In this document: positions 34,639-42,545 of the stretch, piece by piece
How positions within the stretch are numbered: position 1 is the first letter of the stretch
Layout: the number at the start of each line of letters is the position of its first letter
Assembly: GCA_964522015.1 (NCBI GenBank)
Contig: CAZFST010000007.1
Location: forward strand, 1-64,000
Reading direction: 5' to 3'
Origin: QQWI01 sp964522015
GTDB lineage: Bacteria; Bacillota; Clostridia; Peptostreptococcales; Acidaminobacteraceae
Length of the DNA: 64,000 bases
Notes under the pieces: model-generated
Told to the model about the DNA's origin: nothing
The model's database searches: none
The model's input: the letters and a program-made list of their open reading frames with translations, nothing else
Translations under genes and position numbers: made by a program

Positions 34639-35196
34639 TTATTTTTCGTCAGGTATAATCAATACGGTGGCTAAGTACCGAGATGTGCCTTCCCGTTTAT
34701 GTTCACCTTTTACAGCAAATTCACTGAGAACATTAGACAGTGCCTGTTTTAAGGCTACCACTTCTTCATCCGTAAAGTGCACATCATGATGCATTTCAAG
34801 CTTTAAGGACTTTGGCGTCTCGGTTTGCTCTATGGCCCGATAAAACGCTTGTGAAGTCACATCAAAAATCATCAATCGGTACTGGTTGATTGACTCTCTG
34901 ACAGTCTCATCTGCAAGTTTCATGGAAGCTGAATTCACCACAAATTGCATGGCTACAGGCCGATAATACTTCTCTACAACCCCAAGTTTAACCACTTCTT
35001 CTATGGGTTTCAAAATATTGTGTTTGAGCATTTCTTTCATGTGATAGTTTACTTTTGCATGGGGCTCTTCTAATCGCTCCGAAATCATCTTTGCAGTCGC
35101 CGATTCATTTTCAAAGGATTCTAAAATCTTCAACCTAAATGGTTGGGATATACACTTGATTTGATCAAGATCGGTCATGACAAGTACATCTTTCAC
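34639..35196 (-). CDS. ArsR-like HTH regulator
   Basis: 185 residues. N-terminal winged helix typical of ArsR/HTH_20 proteins: I-S-Q-P-F-R-L-K-I-L-E-S-F, then A-K-M-I-S-E-R-L and A-K-V-N-Y-H-M-K-E-M; no obvious metal-binding cysteines. The C-terminal ~110 residues form an unassigned effector part. The start is a GTG whose AGGAGG overlaps the stop of the upstream phosphatase gene, so the two are translationally coupled; it may act with that phosphatase. Confidence 0.8.
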   Translation of the reverse strand: MKDVLVMTDLDQIKCISQPFRLKILESFENESATAKMISERLEEPHAKVNYHMKEMLKHNILKPIEEVVKLGVVEKYYRPVAMQFVVNSASMKLADETVRESINQYRLMIFDVTSQAFYRAIEQTETPKSLKLEMHHDVHFTDEEVVALKQALSNVLSEFAVKGEHKREGTSRYLATVLIIPDEK

Positions 35197-35205
35197 AGGA
35201 TCCTC

Positions 35206-36867
35206 CTATTTCACTTCCATGATAAAGAACGTGAGGTCATCATCTAGGCGGTTAACCACAGTACTTAGTGAGGCCACCAACGTTTCTTTTAGCTCTTTTA
35301 GAGACACATCTTTACCTTTACTGAGGGTTGACAATAATTCTTCTTCGTCAAAAATACAATTTTTAGATTTATCAGTTAGACCATCTGTATAAAAAATAAC
35401 CCGGTCACCGACATTCAGCTCAATTTTAGCACTATGAAACTCAGGGGTGAAAAAAGAACCCACTCGACAAATTGGAAAACCAACTGATTGATCCAATTTT
35501 TGAGTTTGTCCGTCAGTGCGTATCACAAACGGCAGGGTATTCATGCCCCCAGAGCAATATGTTAAGACACGAGCGCGCATATCGTAAGTGGCAAAAAACA
35601 TGACCATATGCATTTCATCTGGAAAGTTGACCTTATTAAATTCTTCAAAAAAATGCTTCAAATTTCTGTGTGGTTTTTTAGCACGAAACTGATTGATTAG
35701 CCGTTCTGATGATTTGATATAATTCATACAAAACATGGTCATTAGGGCTGCCGGCACACCGTGTCCTGAAACGTCCAGAACATACATCCCAATATGATCA
35801 TCATCAATCATATAAATATCGTAGAAATCACCGCTTAAACGCTCGCAGGGGTAGTAAAGAGAAACAAAATCCACACCATCGTAATTGACAAATTCACCAG
35901 GCAATAAAGATTGCTGAATTTTCCTGGCATACTCAATATCGGAGACAAACTGCTCATTACCCTTTCGTAGTTCCGCCGTCCGCTTGTTGACAATCACTTC
36001 TAGATTTTCTGCATAGAGCTTGATTTGACGTTCAGCATTTTTTTGTTGTGTAACTGGCATGGCGATATTATATTTAAATGCCACATGGATATAGGACAAA
36101 AATGTTACCAATAAGAAAACATTGTACACTGAGTTGCCAAGGGGAAAGCTTGGCGCAGGGATAATGTCTGCTACTACAGAAAAGAATACGAAAGCAATAC
36201 TACTGGCCATACGAATCTGATACCGGTTTTGCTCCACAATAAAACGTTTAAACTCAAAGATGAAAATCCCTAAGGTCCCAATAATACCGCAAACCTTAAT
36301 GCCTATTTCGATTATCACTAGGGCTTCTGGGCTAAGGACAGCGGTAAGAAGTTGGGTAACACCTACACAGATCAGCATACCCACTAGTCCAAGGGTAAAA
36401 GGTAAGGACTTTTGCCACTCGTGATGAAAGCTACAAAGATCCGTTTCTTCGTAAAAATGAGAGATCCCTATGCCAATCAATAGAACCAGGGACATCACCG
36501 CCACCTGAAACTGCGCAATCTGTGGGTTGAATGAATCCACTAGTCCGATCCTCATAAATGATGCGGAAAAAAAATAGACATAAGATAAGGCCATTACTGC
36601 AGAGGTTGTGGTCAAAACAAGCATCCGTTTACTGTGGTAAGTGATATAGGAGTAAAAGGTGGTATTAAAAAGGACAAAGATTCCAATTAATATGCCAATA
36701 TTAAGTTGTCTATAGACAATCTCAATTGCCTTATCAGACATGAGTTGCTGTAATTTAATACCGAATAGTTGATAAGACAATAGGGCTGCTGCGCCAGTAG
36801 CCACGATAATGCCTAGTTCAATTAGCAGTACAATTTTCTCACTGGCTTTCGCGTGTTGCATCTCCAT
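35206..36867 (-). CDS. Membrane-bound PP2C (SpoIIE/RsbU-type) phosphatase
   Basis: 553 residues: about eight hydrophobic helices (residues 12-270), a linker helix, then a PP2C_SIG domain (about 310-553) with metal-site motifs L-S-G-D-F-Y-D, D-V-S-G-H-G-V-P-A-A-L, F-Y-T-D-G-L-T-D and D-D-L-T-F-F. The pattern is RsbU/SpoIIE-like, enzymes that dephosphorylate anti-sigma-factor antagonists or similar partners. The membrane part is not a family I recognise. No STAS/anti-sigma gene follows; an ArsR-like regulator does, with overlapping RBS. RBS GGGAG. Confidence 0.88.
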   Translation of the reverse strand: MEMQHAKASEKIVLLIELGIIVATGAAALLSYQLFGIKLQQLMSDKAIEIVYRQLNIGILIGIFVLFNTTFYSYITYHSKRMLVLTTTSAVMALSYVYFFSASFMRIGLVDSFNPQIAQFQVAVMSLVLLIGIGISHFYEETDLCSFHHEWQKSLPFTLGLVGMLICVGVTQLLTAVLSPEALVIIEIGIKVCGIIGTLGIFIFEFKRFIVEQNRYQIRMASSIAFVFFSVVADIIPAPSFPLGNSVYNVFLLVTFLSYIHVAFKYNIAMPVTQQKNAERQIKLYAENLEVIVNKRTAELRKGNEQFVSDIEYARKIQQSLLPGEFVNYDGVDFVSLYYPCERLSGDFYDIYMIDDDHIGMYVLDVSGHGVPAALMTMFCMNYIKSSERLINQFRAKKPHRNLKHFFEEFNKVNFPDEMHMVMFFATYDMRARVLTYCSGGMNTLPFVIRTDGQTQKLDQSVGFPICRVGSFFTPEFHSAKIELNVGDRVIFYTDGLTDKSKNCIFDEEELLSTLSKGKDVSLKELKETLVASLSTVVNRLDDDLTFFIMEVK

Positions 36868-36996
36868 AGCATTCTCCCACTTTCAATCAGCAAGTACATG
36901 ACACTATTTTAACATAACTGTTATGAGAATTGTTAGAACAATATGAAAAAAACTTTCTCAATTAATTTAAATTAAAGCTTCTAAATTGGAAATTAA

Positions 36997-37026
36997 AAAA
37001 CCAGGTGATGATCACCTGGTTTTAAT
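36997..37026 (-). terminator. Terminator of the uridine-kinase-like gene
   Basis: AAAACCAGGT GATGATC ACCTGGTTTT, with a T6 run on the minus strand, just after the stop. Confidence 0.85.
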
Positions 37027-37028
37027 AC

Positions 37029-38687
37029 CTAATCTGCAAATGCACTACCACCAATAAACTCACGTATAATGGATGTTATTGGAATGGTATGATCAGCCTC
37101 GTAGCTTTTTACATAACCCAGAAATTTCAGGAGTCTTTTTGCTTCAGAGTATTCCGGCTCCGACTCTGAAATACTATAAAGCAAGGTTTCAATATGCTTT
37201 TTAAGGACAGCCAGTTCGTAAACCATGGCTGAATTGAACATCGCATCAGCGGTTTCTTGGAAAGGAAAGATGTTTCTCTCCTCCCCACGCCTGACTGAAG
37301 GCCATAATCTAAGGGTTGTTAAGGCATTATGCCCCCTGTACTTATTATCCCTGACGATTCTTCGAATCAGTCTTGAATCAGTGGTTGGTATGCGATTATG
37401 GTTATCAATATTGAGCTGCGTCAAACATGAAATGTAAATCCTGAATTTTTCAGCATCTGAAATCGCTTCTGTGAGTTTTGGATTTAAACCATGAATCCCT
37501 TCAATGATAATGGGTTGCCCCTCTTCAATGGCTAATTCACGACCCTTGTACTCCCGTTTTCCCAATTGGAAGTTAAATGTGGGTAATGGAACAACTTCAC
37601 CCCGTAATAAGGCATCAAGATCCAAATTGAATTGTTTTAAATCCACAGCTTCAATGGATTCGAAATCGTACTTACCATCTTCATCAACTGGGGTGAATTG
37701 TCGATCCACGAAATAATCATCTGTTGATAAGGTAACCGGTCTTAAGCCGTTTGCCAATAGCTGAATCCGAAGGCGATTGGCAAATGTTGTTTTACCCGAA
37801 GACGATGGTCCAGCGATTAAAACCAACCGCTTATTTTTACCTGTAATCTGATCTGCGATCTGTGCGATTTTTTTCTCATGAAGGGCCTCTGTAATGAGTA
37901 TCTGTTCTCTTAAGCCACCTTTTTCAATTAACTCATTGATATTATAAAGGTAACCCACATTCAATATATCCCCCCACCGCTGTGCTTCCCGGTGGATTTG
38001 GGCAACTTTCGGTTGGGGTTCAAATACTGGGACCTTCCCATCAGAAAAACGGGTTGGGTGTCTAAGAATCACACCCCCATCATATGGGGTTAACTCAAAG
38101 TTATCAAGATGACCTGCAGAAGGTAACATATAGCCATAAAAGTAGTCGCTGAGCCAACCATAAGTATAAAGATTAATATGATTATTTGAACGATATTTCA
38201 ATAATTCAGACTTCGCAGCTAACCCCTGTTGTTCAAAAATATTCTTGGCTTCTGCTAGGGTAACAGAAGTTTTTTGAAAGTTCTCATCCATTGCAATGAG
38301 TTCCATCATTCTTGTACTAACCAGCTTAATTTCTTCTTCTGTCAGCGGGGTCTCTTTTTTTATTTCACAGAATAACCCTGCACTCAGTGAGTTTTGAATA
38401 TCTACCGAAGCCCCTTTAAAGGTTTCCTTCACAGCTCGGATAAATACAAATGCCAAACTTCTCTGATAGATGCGGACCCCATCGGTAGTATTTAGATCGA
38501 CGATTTCTATCATATTAACCGGTACTTTTAAGGTGGCTTGTAGTTCTTTCAACTGCCCATTGACTTTAAATGCCACAATTTTACTATCATGTTCTGACTG
38601 TATCTGCTTAGCAATCACTAAAAGCTGGGTACCTAATTCACTTTCAATTTGAAAATGCTCTCCAATATGAATCATACACCGTGACAT
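37029..38687 (-). CDS. Nucleoside (uridine) kinase-like protein with TGS-type N-terminus
   Basis: 552 residues. The N-terminal ~270 residues resemble the TGS and editing-like region of threonyl-tRNA synthetase; the C-terminal part is a phosphoribulokinase/uridine kinase P-loop domain with Walker A A-G-P-S-S-S-G-K-T-T near 291 and T-D-D-Y-F-V-D. Such TGS-uridine kinase fusions are common in Clostridia and Thermotogae; substrate in vivo is not certain. RBS TAGGAGG. Last gene of a probable operon after lepB. Confidence 0.88.
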   Translation of the reverse strand: MSRCMIHIGEHFQIESELGTQLLVIAKQIQSEHDSKIVAFKVNGQLKELQATLKVPVNMIEIVDLNTTDGVRIYQRSLAFVFIRAVKETFKGASVDIQNSLSAGLFCEIKKETPLTEEEIKLVSTRMMELIAMDENFQKTSVTLAEAKNIFEQQGLAAKSELLKYRSNNHINLYTYGWLSDYFYGYMLPSAGHLDNFELTPYDGGVILRHPTRFSDGKVPVFEPQPKVAQIHREAQRWGDILNVGYLYNINELIEKGGLREQILITEALHEKKIAQIADQITGKNKRLVLIAGPSSSGKTTFANRLRIQLLANGLRPVTLSTDDYFVDRQFTPVDEDGKYDFESIEAVDLKQFNLDLDALLRGEVVPLPTFNFQLGKREYKGRELAIEEGQPIIIEGIHGLNPKLTEAISDAEKFRIYISCLTQLNIDNHNRIPTTDSRLIRRIVRDNKYRGHNALTTLRLWPSVRRGEERNIFPFQETADAMFNSAMVYELAVLKKHIETLLYSISESEPEYSEAKRLLKFLGYVKSYEADHTIPITSIIREFIGGSAFAD

Positions 38688-38704
38688 ATAGGCCTCCTAG
38701 TCAA

Positions 38705-39247
38705 TTAAATGCCGCCAAACTCAGCAAAGGGAAAAATTCTAAAGTATACTTTACCTTTGATATCACCGATTGGTACAAATCCAATTTCTGCAGAGCGAGA
38801 ATCATTTGAATTTAATCGGTTATCACCCATAATGAAAATATGGCCTGCAGGAACAGTACCTGAATAATCCCCATTGGTGTACCCGTCTTGTAAATAAGGT
38901 TCATCCTGTGCCACGTTATTGACAAATACAACCCCATCAACCACTGAAATCAGGTCCCCCGGTAAACCGATAATGCGCTTGATCACACTTTTGTTCATAA
39001 ATTGGTTCAAGGGCAAACTAGTCTTAGCAACAATAATATCCCCATGTTTTGGAGAGCCAGTCAGATAGCTGATTTTCTCAACTAAGACCACTGTTTTGTC
39101 ATGAAAGGTGGGTAACATCGATGGGCCAATAATAAATGACGGTCTGGCAAAAACCAATACCAAGGCACCTATTATCAATGCAAATGCCAATGACTTACCC
39201 CATTCAATGAGTTCTGTTACTATTTTTTGCTTGGTTTCAATCTGCAT
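38705..39247 (-). CDS. lepB: Signal peptidase I
   Basis: 180 residues: one N-terminal transmembrane helix (about 18-35), catalytic Ser43 in G-P-S-M-L-P-T and Lys90 in K-R-I-I-G-L-P-G-D, then M-G-D-N-R-L-N-S-N-D-S-R near the C-terminus. Removes signal peptides from secreted proteins on the outer face of the membrane. RBS GGGAGAG. Sits between the HEPN gene (30 bases) and the uridine-kinase-like gene (17 bases), probably co-transcribed. Confidence 0.95.
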   Translation of the reverse strand: MQIETKQKIVTELIEWGKSLAFALIIGALVLVFARPSFIIGPSMLPTFHDKTVVLVEKISYLTGSPKHGDIIVAKTSLPLNQFMNKSVIKRIIGLPGDLISVVDGVVFVNNVAQDEPYLQDGYTNGDYSGTVPAGHIFIMGDNRLNSNDSRSAEIGFVPIGDIKGKVYFRIFPFAEFGGI

Positions 39248-39277
39248 TTAACTCTCCCATAAACTTATTTTTCATAA

Positions 39278-40102
39278 TCATTTTTCGTAATCATTTAATG
39301 TTTTGTACGCAATTGTTTCTTCATGCTGAATCTGTGCAGCGAGTTTAATGATCCACTCGTTAATTTCGCTGTATTTATAGCGGTAAATGGAGAATTCTAA
39401 TTTTTCTAGACAAACTCTAAAATCATCTAAGACATTATAGGGGTTACCGTAGACACGGGTGATATCATCACGGCTGACCCCTGTAAACCCATGGCCAACG
39501 ATGGTGTCATTTCTTAAATCAACCAGGGAAGTCATACGGTCTGAGTTTAAAATCCGCACTACTTCAGTGACTTTATAGTCATCTCGCTGATATTTATTGA
39601 GATAGGTTGTCAAAGCGTATTCTATATTGCCATTAAATATTTTATATTTCTTTCGAAGTACTTTTAATTGGTAACGCTTAGACATCATAATGACATTCAT
39701 GCTAAATTTCGTTCTATCGATATGTTTTTTAACGAATATATACTTCAAAATCGCCTCTTTTAACCGATAGACACGTCCTAAAAAATCAATATACTCTTCA
39801 TTAATCAACTTAATTTTTAGATTCTCCATGAGTTCAGAAAACATATCGCTGGGTTCACCCTGTGTCAGAGCTTTTAAATTTTCTTCTAGTGGCCTGAATT
39901 CAGGGGTTGCTTTTATGGCACTAGAACAATGATTTAAGGCAAGTCTGGCACTATCAAAATCAAAATTAATAGCATAACGACATGATTTTACTAAATGGCT
40001 GACATCTGTATTTTCTAAATGTAAATCATTTAAGAGTAAATAAACACCACCGTAATCATAACGCTCAATCAATTTTAGAAGCACTTGGTTTGAATTTAGC
40101 AT
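39278..40102 (-). CDS. Putative HEPN-domain protein, Csm6/Cas02710 C-terminal-half-like
   Basis: 274 residues, all helical by composition. The feature that identifies it is D-L-R-N-D-T-I-V-G-H-G-F: R197-N198 and H204 form an R-N-x5-H HEPN nuclease motif, followed by G-F as in the Cas02710/Csm6 HEPN domain (RN-x-S-I-x-A-H-G type). The N-terminal R-Y-D-Y-G-G-V-Y-L-L-L also recalls the segment after the CARF domain in that family. There is no CARF domain, no CRISPR locus and no minimal-nucleotidyltransferase partner here. ATG at 40102 follows GAGGTG; the frame can extend ten codons to a TTG. It could be an RNase; this is inference. Confidence 0.6.
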   Translation of the reverse strand: MLNSNQVLLKLIERYDYGGVYLLLNDLHLENTDVSHLVKSCRYAINFDFDSARLALNHCSSAIKATPEFRPLEENLKALTQGEPSDMFSELMENLKIKLINEEYIDFLGRVYRLKEAILKYIFVKKHIDRTKFSMNVIMMSKRYQLKVLRKKYKIFNGNIEYALTTYLNKYQRDDYKVTEVVRILNSDRMTSLVDLRNDTIVGHGFTGVSRDDITRVYGNPYNVLDDFRVCLEKLEFSIYRYKYSEINEWIIKLAAQIQHEETIAYKTLNDYEK

Positions 40103-40113
40103 AATATCACCTC

Positions 40114-41010
40114 TTAGTGTATTGATGCCCAAATTTCATCTAAATAATTACTCTTTTTTTCAAAAGTTCGTTCTCCGACAGTTAATTTATAAGCGTGGAG
40201 CACTTGAGTGGTGACGCCCTTGAATTTTCTGCCACCGTATTTACTATCGCCAATAATCGGGTGCCCAATAGCAGCAAGACTTGCCCGTATCTGGTGTGAG
40301 CGACCGGTTCTAAGATCAATGCTGACTTTGGTAAAACCACCACGGTACTCAATTGGCTCTACAATGGTCAGCACTTCTTTGGCATCCCCACGATTTTCTG
40401 AAATCAAGTGAACTCGATTCTTTGCTTCATCTTTGATTAAATAACCCTTGATGGTACGTCGGGTCTTAAGTTCTCCTTCAACAATTGCAAGATAGCGTTT
40501 ATCAATTTTTCTTTCTCTCATGAGTTCGTTGTGTTGCTTAAGGGATTCATAGGTTTTACAAAACAAGACAAGTCCGCTAGTGTTTTTATCTAAGCGATTG
40601 ACACTGGCTGGTTTAAAAGTCGGCGTGATTAAGTTTTGTAAATAATACTGAACTTGTGTTGCTAGTGTTCGTTTGTACTCGGTTTGATCCGGGTGAGTCA
40701 ATAGACCCCAAGGTTTATCTACAACAAGGATGTTGTCATCTTCGTAGACTATGTCTAAACCTAATTTGCCTGGATCAACTACTTTTCTGACTAACCGTAA
40801 GCTCTCTAGCACTGCATCAGGCAAGAAAAGCTTGACTTCATCACCAATTTCTAACCTTTGGCTAGCTTCAGCCCGCATACCGTTGACTTTAACTTTTTTT
40901 GTCCGTACCCATTTATGAATCTCACCTTTTGCTGCTTTGGGATAAAGCTTGCTCAAGTAACGATCTAATCGCTGGTCTCCAGCCTGTAGATCAATAACAA
41001 ATAATTGCAT
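40114..41010 (-). CDS. RluA-family pseudouridine synthase
   Basis: 298 residues: N-terminal S4 domain (about 12-60; R-L-D-R-Y-L-S-K-L-Y and V-K-V-N-G), then catalytic domain with Asp in V-N-R-L-D-K-N-T-S-G-L, and H-Q-I-R-A-S-L at about 245. Isomerises uridines in 23S rRNA (RluC/RluD-like) or tRNA; exact target cannot be told. RBS AAAGAGG. Opens a tight run with the HEPN gene 11 bases downstream. Confidence 0.92.
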   Translation of the reverse strand: MQLFVIDLQAGDQRLDRYLSKLYPKAAKGEIHKWVRTKKVKVNGMRAEASQRLEIGDEVKLFLPDAVLESLRLVRKVVDPGKLGLDIVYEDDNILVVDKPWGLLTHPDQTEYKRTLATQVQYYLQNLITPTFKPASVNRLDKNTSGLVLFCKTYESLKQHNELMRERKIDKRYLAIVEGELKTRRTIKGYLIKDEAKNRVHLISENRGDAKEVLTIVEPIEYRGGFTKVSIDLRTGRSHQIRASLAAIGHPIIGDSKYGGRKFKGVTTQVLHAYKLTVGERTFEKKSNYLDEIWASIH

Positions 41011-41055
41011 AAAAACCTCTTTCTTTTCAATCGGTTAGGTGCCCACCGCACCTTA

Positions 41056-41958
41056 TTATAACTTAATACTTAAATCCATTGTCCCATTGGCCACCACAAA
41101 TCCAAGCTTCTGATAGAGGGCAATGGCGCTGAGATTACCGGTTGCCACATAAAGGGCTGGGGTCTTTCCCATGGCACAAATCTGGGCAGCGGCAGTCTTA
41201 CAAAGCACAGAAGCATACCCTTGATTACGGAAGGACTGCTTCACAAATAGACCACCTAAGATAGCATAATCACCCGTAGAAAATTCACAAATCAATTGTC
41301 CAACCACCTGTCCATAGTGAGTTGCAATATAGTAAAAATCAAAGTCTACACGGTTATGGATTTTGTGCCTTAAGTTGTTCAGGGTTAATGTTTGGGTTCT
41401 GAAGTGCTGCTCTGCGGCCATTAAGAACTTGGCATGAATCAGCCAATCAACTTTATGGGCTGGGACAATTGCGATATCAGCATCTTCTTGGAATGCCTCC
41501 TGGAAATACGGCATTGGCTCATGGCTTTGATTCAATCCCTCTTTTTCAGAATCGGAATTTGTAAACGGGGTTGGCTTAAAAACCATCAACTGGGTGGGAG
41601 TGAAATTAAAATCTTTCAAAACCCGCTGCAGAAAATAAAATACTCTCTCCACCTGTTCTTTGACCCCTCGGATTAATACGGGCTGCTCTTTATGAATCGC
41701 TTTTAAAAAATCGACTTTTTTGAACATGCCATCCGAGGAAAAACTGATATACATCACACCTTTGACATTGAAAAATGCCAGCCCGTCAACCACTTCACCG
41801 TTTAAGGAAACATAAAGTTTGCCATCTCGCTTACTGGTGACAGATTTGTCTTTTTGGTATTGCATCATATAATAGGTAATTTCCAAGGTTTCTTCTGGTC
41901 GATTCTTGCAATAGGCTTGAACCGCCTCTACCCACTTAGGTTCTAGTAACTGTAACAC
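41056..41958 (-). CDS. GNAT-family N-acetyltransferase
   Basis: 300 residues. The C-terminal GNAT domain has the acetyl-CoA loop R-N-Q-G-Y-A-S-V-L near residue 245 and A-L-Y-Q-K-L-G-F-V at the end. The N-terminal ~150 residues are a separate unassigned region. GTG start with AGGAGG five bases upstream. Substrate unknown. Confidence 0.85.
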   Translation of the reverse strand: MLQLLEPKWVEAVQAYCKNRPEETLEITYYMMQYQKDKSVTSKRDGKLYVSLNGEVVDGLAFFNVKGVMYISFSSDGMFKKVDFLKAIHKEQPVLIRGVKEQVERVFYFLQRVLKDFNFTPTQLMVFKPTPFTNSDSEKEGLNQSHEPMPYFQEAFQEDADIAIVPAHKVDWLIHAKFLMAAEQHFRTQTLTLNNLRHKIHNRVDFDFYYIATHYGQVVGQLICEFSTGDYAILGGLFVKQSFRNQGYASVLCKTAAAQICAMGKTPALYVATGNLSAIALYQKLGFVVANGTMDLSIKL

Positions 41959-42068
41959 AGGGCCTCCTGTTCATTTTTATCAATAGTCTATTTTATCACA
42001 TCTGGACACAATTGTCGAAGCGTCCCTTTGATAACCTCTAAAATCTGAAATAACAAGAGAATTAGAAC

Positions 42069-42097
42069 TTGACTTCTTCAGAAGACTTTGATAAACT
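42069..42097 (+). promoter_or_regulatory. Promoter of the hydrogenase-maturation leader
   Basis: TTGACT, 17-base spacer, TAAACT; expected start near 42104, giving a ~184-base leader before the TM1266-type gene. Confidence 0.75.
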
Positions 42098-42103
42098 CTT
42101 AAC

Positions 42104-42287
42104 AACCCTAAGTACACGAGGTTCGCCTTCTGCACTTAGCTATCGTCCCAATACCTTTTGGTATAGTCAACAGTCTATTGCTGCTGACTTAACTTTTTAG
42201 GGAGCTTGGCCATCACAGCATGCAAATGCTTATTTTGTGTTGCCAAAACTCCTAAGTTATCCTAGGAGTTTTTTTGTTGGAGGTCAT
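42104..42287 (+). ncRNA. Structured leader with terminator, riboswitch-like, ahead of hyd genes
   Basis: From the predicted start, CCCTAA (42106-42111) can pair with TTAGGG (42197-42202), closing a junction of three hairpins: CTAAGT...ACTTAG (42108-42139), ATACC-TTTT-GGTAT (42150-42163), AGTCA...TGACT (42165-42189). A further hairpin TTGGC...GCCAA follows (42206-42246), then a terminator. The 3' strand TTAGGGAG can instead pair, with one bulge, to CTCCTAA of the terminator's left arm, giving an antiterminator. It does not match the TPP, SAM, FMN, cobalamin, T-box, c-di-GMP, THF or 6S patterns I know. Confidence 0.6.
42245..42275 (+). terminator. Attenuator-like terminator directly before the TM1266-type gene
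   Basis: AAAACTCCTA / TAGGAGTTTT 10-bp stem, 8-base loop, then T7; the T-run ends three bases before the GGAGG of the gene. Confidence 0.88.
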
Positions 42288-42545
42288 ATGAAGAAAATCG
42301 CTGTTATTGGCGCAGTGCTGGATCACCCAGAAGCAAGTCAGGGAAAATTCAACGAAGTGATTAGTGATTACAAGAGCATTATAAGGGGCCGGATGGGGAT
42401 TCCCTTTGATGATCACGGCATATCCGTTGTGGCCATTACCGTTTTGGGTACCCTGGCAGAAATCAACGCCTTAACTGGTCGGCTGGGCAATATCGCTGGA
42501 GTCACAGTTAAAACATCCATCACAAAAAAGGAGATCGAAACGTGA
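42288..42545 (+). CDS. TM1266-family iron-only hydrogenase system regulator
   Basis: 85 residues, ferredoxin-like/ACT-like fold of the TM1266 (hyd_TM1266) family, recognised by M-K-K-I-A-V-I-G-A-V-L, Y-K-S-I-I-R-G-R-M-G and L-T-G-R-L-G-N-I-A-G-V-T-V-K-T. Such proteins are found next to [FeFe]-hydrogenase genes and are presumed regulators. ATG at 42288 follows TTGGAGGTCAT; an in-frame ATG at 42237 would lie inside the leader hairpins and has no RBS. Overlaps hydE by four bases. Confidence 0.92.
   Translation: MKKIAVIGAVLDHPEASQGKFNEVISDYKSIIRGRMGIPFDDHGISVVAITVLGTLAEINALTGRLGNIAGVTVKTSITKKEIET

Noticed and set aside
39278..41010. HEPN/MNT toxin-antitoxin pair
   Set aside because: No minimal nucleotidyltransferase gene is adjacent; neighbours are a pseudouridine synthase and signal peptidase.
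42104..42287. 6S RNA or tRNA-like RNA in the leader ahead of the hydrogenase genes
   Set aside because: It forms several separate hairpins rather than one long rod with a central bubble, and no acceptor stem/CCA or anticodon arm was found.
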